45,071 bases of DNA. It comes from Treponema sp. Lineage in GTDB: Bacteria; Spirochaetota; Spirochaetia; Treponematales; Treponemataceae. Under the pieces are notes generated by a model that saw nothing but the letters and a program-made list of their open reading frames with translations, was not told the DNA's origin and made no database searches. The stretch lies in assembly GCA_017468745.1 (NCBI GenBank), contig JAFUHS010000130.1, forward strand, positions 1-45,071. The letters run 5' to 3'. Position 1 is the stretch's first letter, and each line of letters begins with the position of its first letter. The position numbers and the translations under genes are program-made. Positions 7,982 through 19,900 of this stretch are shown here, piece after piece.

Positions 7982-10900
7982 ATGGACGCAAAAAAAATTC
8001 TTTCTAAGTCTTTTATCTCTGTAATTGTATGTCCTCTTGCTTTTCTTTTTTCTCTCATATTTCTTTCTTGTGGTGAGGATTCTGGACTTGGAGCCTCTGT
8101 CGATACCGAGGCACCGAAACTTTCTATTTCCTATCCGCCGGCTGCAGCTGCTGTCAGGGGCACATTTGTGCTTGCGGGTACTTGCTCCGATGACAAGGTG
8201 GTTGACAGAGTCATTGTCACTACAAAAAATCTTGATACCGGCACGAGCTATGGTTCTGCCAGTGCCGAGGTCAAGGATTCTCTCACATGGTCAATTTCTT
8301 TAAATAAATACGATTCTGCGGATTCTGCATATATAAATGGCTGGGAACTTCCTGACGGTAAATACCAGTTCGATGTAGTTGCCTATGATAAGAGCGGACG
8401 AACTTCTGGTGTAAGTTCTCTGCAAATCGAAATCGACAACACTGCTCCGGTTTTTGTCATTACTAAGCCAGCCGCACTGAGGGAAAACTATCTTGACAGA
8501 GGCTCTCTTTCAAAATACGGTTCTGTTTTTTCTGTCGTGGGAACTATCGCTGATGACCACTCAATTAAGAGCATGGATGTCAAAGTCTACGATATTTCTT
8601 CTGACACAGAAGTAAGCACTGAGCCATATAGCGAGGAAGAAATCTCTACTACAGGCGGCACGAGCGTCACTATTGCAAGATTCATCGAAGAGAGCGAAGA
8701 TGAATTAGCCCGCCGTTATAATGAGATTTATAAGCTGGGCGATGCAGACAGTGACGGAAACAAAGTCTATTCTTGTACGATTACAGTCTCTGATTCAACG
8801 AAAACTTATACTGAGCCTGGAGATGAAGGTGTCTCAGGCGGAAACTCAACTTCTGTCGTCTATTTGTATGATGATGTTTACGATGAGTACATGAGTACAC
8901 AAAATGGTGCGGGGCTTACGGCAAACGATTTCCGTTCGGTTTTAAATGGCACGGCGACGGACAAAAGTCTTTCGGGAAAGGGAGCTTATGACAAATCCCT
9001 TACCGAAGTAAAGGAAGCTCTCTCTGCTTTTGCAAAAGATACGGCTAAAAGCCCAAATACGAGACTTACTTTCTCAATTAACCCTAACGCAGATCCGACT
9101 TACAGCATTTCAAGTTTCGGTCTTCCTTATGAGGATGACGGAGATTCAATTTCAGGAAGCGTAAACAAGGCTATGGGGGAACAGCCCCTTACAATTGTTG
9201 CCAGCGCCGGTCTCGATCAGGTAAATGTGGTTCCGTCTTCAATCAAAGTCTGGATAAAGAAAATCTCTAATCAGGATAACTCTGTCATTTCAAAAAACAC
9301 TCTCATGTCTGAGATTGAGAGTCTCGTTTCAGCCGTAAAATCAATGGAATTAACAGCCGACGAAACTACAGATTTTTCTATCGTCAACGGCTGGAAGCTC
9401 ATGTATGACAATTCTGACGATAATTCACCGACTGATACGACTGTCACCGTCTCAACGGAAATTCCCGGGGATAACTATATCGAGGCAGAGTCTTACTATT
9501 CTGTCGTGATGACTGGTCATGACAAAGACGGCCTTGATTTCTCTCAGAAAAAACTCTACGGCTTCAAAGGAAACATTTCTGCGGTCGCACCGAGTGTTGC
9601 TATTCTTACCCCAAAAGACGGCGCCTACTTCGCAAATTCAAACTATGATGCAGAATCTGCAAAGGAAGTTGATTATGCGAAAGACTCTTACTTCGATGCG
9701 GATAAACTGGTTTTCATGGGAACTGCCCTTGAAAATAATGCGGGAATGACGCTCAAAAAGATTATTGCTACGCTAAAAGTTACAGACGATAGCTCGGGCA
9801 ATGAGATTGATACTCTTTCTGTCGAAATAAACGGAAAGTCTGATTATAAATGGGATTCTGTTTCGGGCTTTTATTGCGAATATGATGTGGGCGCAAAAGC
9901 AAACAAGTGGACTTTCATTCCGTCTCAATGCGAAGAGTACTCAAAGATTAGGGCTGAGAGTGAAGGACTTATGTATACATACACGCTCACGGTCAAAGCA
10001 TACGGTGCCGGCAGCGCAAATCTTTCTTCTGAAACATCCCGTTCTGTCAAAATCGACACAAAGTTGCCTGAAGTCCGCATTTCTTCAATCTCTCCCACTG
10101 TCTCCGGTTCAGATTATTTCGGCGAAAACCATGACTATAAAGATTACACTTTCCTCAACGGTACGATTACAATTCAGGCCCGTATTTCTGAGCAAAATCT
10201 AAAAGAAGTCAGCTATGATGTATGGGCGAGCGAAGACTTGAATGAGCAACTTACAAAAGAAAATTCGATTCTCTCTGGCTTAAAGACCTTTTTGGAAGAA
10301 CTCAAAGAGGGCGGCGCGGAATACTCTTTAGACATTGACGGCTCTCTCGGTCATAAAGACTCAATCAATGAAACTTTCCCCACGGAAATCATTACCCAAT
10401 ACTTCATCAAGCTGGGAAAGATTAGCGGAGATCAGCCGATTAAGGCAAGAATCGTGCTTGATGCCACTGATACGGTTGGAAATACAGGAACATATAATTC
10501 AAGCGACAGTAATGATGGGGACGATTTCTTCATCTATCAGGAGACAAACAGACCGAGAATCACACTTGGAAACGCAGACCCTTCTGTGGATTCAGTTGAG
10601 CAGGTAAACATCAACACAAACCTCTTTGGCATTACCAACAACAATAAACTCGCCGTGACTTTCCAGGATGATGACTCTGTTAAAGAATACGAGATTCATA
10701 TTTTCTCTGCTGACGGAAAAACCGAGGTCTCTTCTACACGAATGACGCTCACAAAAGAGACGACTTCCACTTCCGTGAATTATCAGCTTCCTTCTGCTGA
10801 AGGACAGTATCAGCTTAAGATTATCACCAGGGATTATGTAAGCATGAGCACTGATGTCAGCGATGAAAATTCCGGGACTGATCAGGAAAGTTCAACGGGC

Positions 10901-13900
10901 TATGCTTCAGTCGGTCCTTTCTTTGTCGCAGTTGACTCTGGCTCCCCGACACTCTCCCTCGCATCCCCGCAGAACGGTGCCTATGTCTCTCGGGCGAACA
11001 GTGCTGCGGTTTCAGGAACTGTCTCAAAACACGATGTGACTCTTTCCGGTTTTGTCTATGCCTTTGGCGATGAGGATAAAAAGCCGCTTACCGAGCTTAA
11101 AAATATAAGTATTGCTGAAAATGCTGAAAATGATGTCTATTCATGGACGGCAGAACTTCCAATGCCTGCAAAAGATAAGGGGGACAAGTTCAAACTTGAG
11201 CTTACTGCCGAAGATAAGTACCAGCAGACGGCAGTTGTGACCGTGACATTAGGAATCGATGAAGCTGCTCCTGTGGTAAGATTGAATAACGCAGAAGATG
11301 ATAAAGAGTCTCTTCTTACGAACAAACTTATCACCGAGTTAAACTCAAATTATAGCCTTGACAAAGTAAGTGGGGGCAGACGCTACCTTGTCAGCGGAGT
11401 TTGGTCAGATGAAGGTACAGGAACTGATAAACTCTATTACGAATATGCAGATGAAGTTGACGAAGCGAATGAGCCTGTCTGGAGCGAAGTAAAAGAAGTC
11501 TCTGGTATTGCTCGTTCTACTGCCGAAACCTCATTCAATTTTTACATCCCGATTTCAGAAGGAAAGAATTTTGCATTCAAAGTCTGGGCAAAAGATGTGG
11601 CTGGTAATGCGAATGAACCTGTCGCTGGTGAAACTATGTTTACAGGTCTTACTGCTGATTTCGCTCTCCCGGCTCTTGAAAAAACTTCTGGTGATATTCC
11701 GGCTTACATTAAGAAGGACGGCTCACTTGTCATTACGGGAAAATTCAGTGATTCTTACGGATTTGAAGAAAATTCTGCCCTGACAGTCCTTGCAAAAATG
11801 GGTGAAAGCCTCGTTGCCAGCGGTGAAAAGGGCTACAAACTTGAGAAAACGCTTGCAGAAGACAAAAAATCCGGAACATTCACCATTACTCTTACAGCTA
11901 ATGATGAGAACAACGGGGACTGGACATTTAATGTTACGGCAAAAGACCTGGCCGGCCGGGAATCTGCAAGTCTTGTTTTCGGAACGAAAGTCGATACGCT
12001 TCCTCCTGCATGGAATGAGGGCTTACTCGTAAACAAAAAACTTTACTCTGATAGTGACAGCAACTGGTATAATTCACCTTCATTGCCTTTCAGCGGAAGT
12101 CTTACAGAAAAAGGCAGCGGAATCAAAGAAATCCTCTATTCTGTTATTCAGGCTGGAAGCTCGGCAGAGCCGTCTTATGAAGACTCAATCTATACTTCAA
12201 AGCTGGCGGACGGAACCGAAACTTTTGCGCAAAATCTCGGTGAATTTATTGCAGCCACGACATCGAATAAAGTCTGCATGAAGGCCGTGGATTACGCCGG
12301 AAACGAAAGCGAGCCAAAAATATTCTCAATTTTTGTGGATTTTGAATCCCCGTCATTTGTAAGCACGCTTTCTGGTACTCAGGTAACGAACGGAACAAAG
12401 GATATCGAGGCTGGCGGAAGTTTCGATGATGATGCCTCTGGCGTTAAGAGCGTTATTCTTGAAGTTTCTTACACAGAGAATAACGAAAAGAAATTTGTCG
12501 AAATTGAAGGCACTTCTTCTCTTGTTGCAACGATTAACAATGAGGCAAAAACCTGGATTTATTCAATTCCCGGCTCTGCATTGGTTGCAGACGCTGATTA
12601 TACGGTAAAAGCTACTTCAGAAGATATGGCTGGAAACAAAACTTCTTCTACAATCTTCACAATCCAAAAAGATGCAACACCGCCTACATTCCAGTCTCCA
12701 ACTCTTTCTACAAGTTCTGTGAAATATCTTGTATATAAAGCGAATGCCAGTGAAGAAAACTATTATGTGAACAATAAAGATGGCAGATTTACGATTTCCG
12801 GTGTCGCTATGGATAATTTTGGCGTTGAAAAAGTCAATCTTGAAATCCGTGGAACAAAAGATGGCTCAATTGGTGAATACAGTGCTGAGCAGGAAAGCGG
12901 CGTCTATGCTTTCAGCGGAATCGACCTTTCGGCATGGACTGGCACAGCGACGGCAAAACTAACCGTAACGGACAAAGCTGGCAACACAAACGAAAATCCT
13001 TTGATTCTTACATTGAATTTTGACTCTAGCGTACCGAAAGGTATACACGCTCTCGACGAAAAAGAAAAGGATGTGTATTTCAGAGTCGGAGACAACGACA
13101 ACGATGATATTACGAGCGCTAATTCACTTTGGGATAATGACCTTGATAAGAGTGTCGGCGGTAAGTATTCTGCCGGCACATTTGGTAATGCAAATACGGT
13201 CAAAGTCCGGGGTAAATTTTCTGATGGAGATTCTGGCAGCGGCATAAAAATGATTTACTATAAAGTCGTCAGTTTTTCCGCAGAGCCTGAATATTCAGAA
13301 CTGAAAGCTATGTCAGAGAGCTTCCTTGCTCATTACAAGGAAAACACGGCGGAAGGCTACACTGGCTATTTCGCTCCTCTCGCTACAGGCAAGGAAGAAA
13401 CAAAACGGGTCTTCTTTACATCTGATGATGGAAAAATCTCAGAAAAAGTGATTTCAGACGGAAAAATTGCTGATAAAACCGATGAAAGCGGTGCGAAAGT
13501 CTATGTCCTTGAAGCTTCTGAAACTGATAAAGTCGGAAACAAGTATTATGCAAACATTACGACAAACTATTCGTCAACACTCTCTGGCTTTGCCGAAGGA
13601 ATCAACTATCTCATTCTTGTTGCAGAAGACAATGTAGGAAACGCAGCCCTTGATACGGTGATTGCAGGAGTGGTCGGAGCGGATGGAAGTGAAGCGACAC
13701 ACTACAACGCTTCAATCAATGTCGATACTCAAATTCCGACCGCAAGCTCGGGACAGACAGAGAGCCTTTATACGAACGGAAGCGGTGAACTTACTCTTTC
13801 TGGAAGGGTGACTGACAATGCTGCCGGAATCAGAAGCCTTGTCATCACGGCAAACGGCAAAGAAATCACTGTTAAAGATAATCCGAACGGCAGTCTTTCG

Positions 13901-16900
13901 CTTGATGCTGCTGATACCAAGGAAAGTGACGGAACGAAGAGCCGTGCATGGAGCGCAACACTAAAATCTTCCGAGGTCTTTAAAAATGCGGGCGATGGAC
14001 TCGTAAGTATTTATGCTGTCGTAACGGATAATGCGGGTACCGGCAACAGTCAGAGCGTAAGCGTGGGCAGTGTTATTGTCGATACGACTCCGCCGACTGT
14101 TACACTTTCTCTGCCAGATGATGCCGATTCAGAAACTGAGGGAACCCAGATTAACGGAACTATTTCTCTTGGCGGAATTATTTCTGATGCGAATGTTCTC
14201 CCGGAAACGGCAATCACTGGAATTCGTTATAATACGACTTCCGCAAGTCTGGCAAATGACAGCGAAGATTGGAAAGACCTTTCTCAAGTAGACGGAATAA
14301 GTCTCAATAAAATTGGAAATTCCTCTTTTACGGTAAGCGGCTTTGATACAACAAAACTTCCTGACGGCAAATATTATATACAGGCGGTGGCAACTGATAG
14401 GGCCGGCAACACCGGTTATTCTGCCGGGCTGACTGTAATCATCTCTCAGGATTCAGACCGCCCGAAGGTGAATATCAATAACCTTACTTATGACAGTAAT
14501 CTTGGTTATCTTTTGAAGCACGGAACCGATTCTCAGGTGACTGGCCGTATTACAGACGATGATTCGACTGGAACTGCCGTAATCAAGACCCTTGTAATTT
14601 CGGAGAATTCCTACGATGGAAATGGGGGAGAGGCAGGAAATCTTGCGACATTCAATTCTTCAACTGGAGATTTCACATTCAAACCGTCTGATACTACTGA
14701 TGGCTCAAAAATCTTCTACATCTATATAGAAGATAATGCCGGAAAGACATTCTATTCAAGCTATGATGCTGGAAGTGGAGCGACGGCAGAAACAAAGTAT
14801 CTTAAAGTTCCGAAAATCCTTCTGAACGGAGTGGCTCAGAGTGAAAGCGTGAGCAATTCTGCATTTACATATCTTTCTGACAGCAACAATCCTGTTGTCT
14901 TTAATGGAAAGGGCTTGCCTTACAGCGCGGACAAGCTGCTTGCAAAGGATTCTTCAAACGCTGACTTTGATGTGGAAAAGGATAACTCGAACCTTAATGC
15001 GAGCTTCCTGCTTGGCGGAAGTGAACGAAGGTATGTCAAATTCAACTTTACTGGAAGTGATGCGAGCGGTATTGCGGGAATGATTTTGGAGCTTACTTCT
15101 TCCGACGGTTATTCTTACGGAAAATACGCGACTGCTTCTTCAATTACTGGAGCCGCCGATCTTACAGGCTATGTAGTGACGCTTGGGGCTGGCTCATTCA
15201 CGCCAACTGAAGACTCTTCTGTCTGTTCATGGACGACGGACTATATCGATGTGCATTCATGGACTACAGGACCAGTTTCCGTAAAAATCACGCTTTATGA
15301 CCGTGTGGGACTTGCAACAACAAGTACCTTCTCGTTCAGCGTGGATAATTCTGCCCCCTCAATCGATGTTTCATCTCCGGCAAACGGGGACGAAAAGACT
15401 GGTGATGTAACATTCGCAGGAAGTGCTAACGACACTGGAAGCGCAGGAACATACAACATTCAGTGGATTATTCCGACAAAAACAGAAGTAAAGACCGCCA
15501 GCGAAAAATCTTCCGATTCTGAAAGACTCTCATATCTAAAAGCTCTTGCTTGGAACGGTGGATACTCATCTCTATCCGAGTCTTCTTCTGTGACGGCATG
15601 GAAATTCACATTCGATGGAAACTACGACAAGGATACTTCTGACCTCTCTTCATATATCTTTAAGGCAGGAAATCCGAAGCTTGAGGTTTATGATTCTGAT
15701 ACATTTGCAAGGAAAGTTGAAAGCGGTATCTACACACTGCCACTTTACTTTATGGCGACAGACAGCCTTGGAAATTACTCAATAAAAGAAGATTTCGTAG
15801 TGCTTCATAATCCTGACGGAGACAGGCCGGTATTACAGTTCTCTTATCCGACGACAGAAAATTACGATCCCGGAAAAACTTTCATAACTTTAGGCGGTAC
15901 GATTAACCTTACGGGAAGCGCTGAGATTCCTTCAAATACGACGACCGTAAAGAATATCTATTTCCAGATTGCAAGTGATGAAGGTAAGTTCTCAGGTAAT
16001 GTTTTGTCTGCTACAACGACAGACGATTCTTATATAGCTAAAAATACTTACGAGTTTGATATTGTCAGTGCATACGATGTAATCAACGCAATAAAAGGAA
16101 CTAATTACGATACAGGCACAAGTTTTACGGCAGATGAACTTAAGGCTCTCGGCTTCTCTTCAAAAAAAGATATGGATAACTGGTGGGGAATCGCTGCAAA
16201 CGGACAGGCTTCTTGGCGTGCCCCGATAAATTCAAACGGAGAATTGAATCCTTCTTCTGATACGAATAATATAAAAGTCCGTGTCTGCGGAGTTAACGCA
16301 AACGGTAAGATGGGGGCATGGACGCAAGGCGATAACATAATCTCAATTCATGTAGATAAAAATGTACCTGTTTTGAGTGAGGTCGTAAATCAGTATGAGA
16401 ATGAAATCACTTCTGACCCGAATTCTAGTCCTTCTGCGAAAGCAAGCCAGCAATATACGGCGGATATGTACCTGAAAGGGCAGTGGTATCTTGTCGTAGA
16501 CGCAATTGACGAATCTGGAATTGCAAGCGTAACTGTCAAAAACGGAGATTCTACTGTATCTTCTTACAAAACTGAGATTTCTGCTGTAATAAATGATGTT
16601 GAAAAGAGCGGCTACAGAGTGTTCGTTCCGATTGACAAAGATGTGACATCCATTACTTATACAGTGGAAGCTACGGAAAGCGGGGCTAACCCTCATTCAA
16701 CGAAGTCGACATACAGTTTTAAAATTGATAATGCTCCGCCGACCTTGGCAAATGTCAAAGATACAAACGATAAAGAACTTTCTGAAAACAGCGTAAATTC
16801 AGTCCAGAACACAAACTATGTCTACACGCTAAAAGGTGATTCTGTTGACGAAGGCTCAGGCGTAGAGCATATTGTCTTCTACTACATGAGGAAGTACGGT

Positions 16901-19900
16901 AGAACGACTATGACGAGTAACTCAAGTGCAAATGATGTCTTGTTTGACCCGATTGCTCCGGAAACAGCCTCTTATAATCCAAAAATTGCCTTGAGTGCCC
17001 TTACTGAAGTTTCAATCGATGATACAGATGAAGTTCTCTATGCTTTCACTGCGGATGGCTCTATTTCTGCAAGTTCAGGAACAAATTACGACAACTTTGA
17101 AACAGCTTCTGCCCTTGATTCTCATATACGGGAAGGCGGACTTGTAAAGATTGATGGTGTATTGAGGAAGATTTCTGCAATTGACGGCAGCCGGAAAATC
17201 GTAACATTTACACCGGCGGCAACCAGTGCGTCTGAAAATACAAAGGCATTCTTCCCGATTGCTCAGGTGATTGACGCGAGCAACACGGCAAACAGCAATA
17301 GTGCCAATCCCTTTACTTTCGATACAGGCAAAGACGACGGTGACTTAATGGTTGAGTCCTTTACAAAGAGCGGCTCTAAGTGGACTTGGGATGCTTCTAT
17401 TCACTCAGAGAACATGACCGACGGCCCTGCAACACTTGTGATTATTGCTTTTGACAAGGCGGGAAACATCGCTTCTAAGAAATTCTCTGTTATGGTTTCA
17501 AATAACGCTCCGCGCATTGCAAAAGTATTCCTCGCGACGGACTTGAACCACGATAATTCATACAGTGAAAATGAGTTTGAAGCATACAATATTGGAGCTG
17601 CTACAGGAAATTCTACTGCTGGTGAAGATGTTTACTCGCTTACAACCAATGCATTTAATAAATACACATTGAATGCAGCTGGGAACTGGGTGAAGAATGA
17701 TTCAACAAGAGGTTCCTTCATAATCAAGAATAAGCTTGCAATTCTGCCTGAAATCGTCGGCGGAAACGGTGATATAAAACTCGTATTCAATAATAACGAT
17801 GAGACTACAGCCGCTGACGGAAAACAAAGTGGAAGCGGTGACTCTCTTCTTGATTCAAGCGGAACTCTTACACTTTCTGCTGATTTGACGGGAAATTCTG
17901 TGCTTTCAGGTAAAAAGTACTGGGAACTTTCTTCTGTTTCTATTGGAGGCGACACGAAGACATCTGACACGACGGAGACAAAGAAGATGTCATTTACATT
18001 CTGGGATTCAACAGAGGAAACCACTATTGGAACAAATTCTCAGTATGCCTTCCTGCGGGTAAATGACTTTATCGTTGACCAAAGCGATGATATTGCTCCT
18101 AATGTCGTTGTCTCTCCTTTCTTCTGGAACAGTGCTAGTGACAACAGTTTGTATGAAAACAGCTCTGCAAACGGTCATATCGAGCTTGAAGATGATTTGA
18201 CAAGTACGATTACAGAACTGTATGGAAGCGACCCGAAAGTTTCTGGAAAAATTGTAATCCGCGGAACTGCTTATGATGAGACTCTGCTCGGTGGCCTTAC
18301 CTTCAGTATGACGAACTTTGCCACAGACAGTGTTATGGCAAGCTACAAAACAGGAACAGGGGCCGGCTGGACTATTACCAATAAGACAATGGAAAGTGAT
18401 GGCTACAAAGTTAAAGTTGAAGATGTCTACATGAATCAGGATGGTCACAAAGTAAATTGGGAAGTAGCGATTAACACCGCCGCCATAAGCGATGTGGCTC
18501 ACCTGGACGCAGAGTTTAAGGTAATTGCCACCGATCAAAAGGCTGGTGGCGCAAATTCTTCTGAAAACAGTGCGGGAACAGAAACAGGCCAGACCGACGC
18601 AACTACCCATAAGGGGGCTTATCAGATGGATGTGGTGCCGTATGTGACGGACATTTCTTCTGGAGACCTGGAAAGTGGCACAAAGAAATATCTGCGCCGT
18701 TCAGCCAGCGGTGCATTTGTGGCAAATGTAGATGACACGACAAACGCAAGCATTACCGTAAAAGGCTACAACCTGACCGGCGGTACTGTATATTTGGGTG
18801 ATACTGCAAAAACAACGGTAGCTTCTGGCGATGCCCTTACTGTGAGAAAGTCATTACTCACAAAATCGGGGTCGATAAAAGTCATTAACAATGGCATTGA
18901 GACATTGAATAATATAAATAAAGATGATGCCGAATACAACAAGGAAGCCTCTCAGTTTGCACCGAACCATACCGACGACCGCTATATTTACATGTGGGAT
19001 ACCACAACAACAAATTACAGCGGCAGCGAAGCTGTAATGAAACCTGTCTTGAACGCGAATGGTGTAAAAACTGGCGCAATGATGTGGCTGTATGCGGACA
19101 ACAATCAGTATTTGTATGCTGATAATACTTTACTTACATATTCTTGGGCAGGATCAGTATATGGTGGTAACTTTGCATATAATGAAGTAGGTATTCCATC
19201 TTGGATTTTCTTACATAATATGAACTGGGCATCAGGAAGAACAACATATCAGGCCTATGGATCTGCTCAGTGGGGTAAAAAGTTTGCAAGAAGTGTTTGG
19301 GCACCTAACTGGAATTTGACAACTGGACGACAAGCATCGCGAAGTACCAATGCCAGGGGACAGACACAATATACAGACTATGATGAAACTGATACAACGG
19401 CATATGGTACTGCACGTTTGGGATTAGGTAACCTCTCATTTGGAGGGAATACACAGGGATACTCTTATAGCGATTCCGTTATGAAACGCTATGAGAATTT
19501 TAAAATGCTCGTATCAGGAGATGCTACAGATACTTTGAATATGGTTGCTTATTTTGATAAATCAGAGTCATCAAGATCAATTGTATTCTATCGTTTCCAT
19601 GAAGGAACTGATATATCTCAGAAGAATTTCGCATTAACATATACCAAAAACGTTAATACTTATACTGCAAATTCATGGGCAGATATTGGTCGTTATTCTG
19701 AGCATAATTATTCATATGTAAATGGATTTACTGATGGTGCGAATGTCGGTCTTGACACCCCAGCCGGTCGTGAGGAAATTACTTCCGGCAAGGCAGATTC
19801 TACATACTTCGACATGGCATACGATTCTGTAATGAATGTTGTTTACATTGCATACTATGATGAACTTGCCGGTGGCTTAAAAATCAGGTATCTGAATAAT

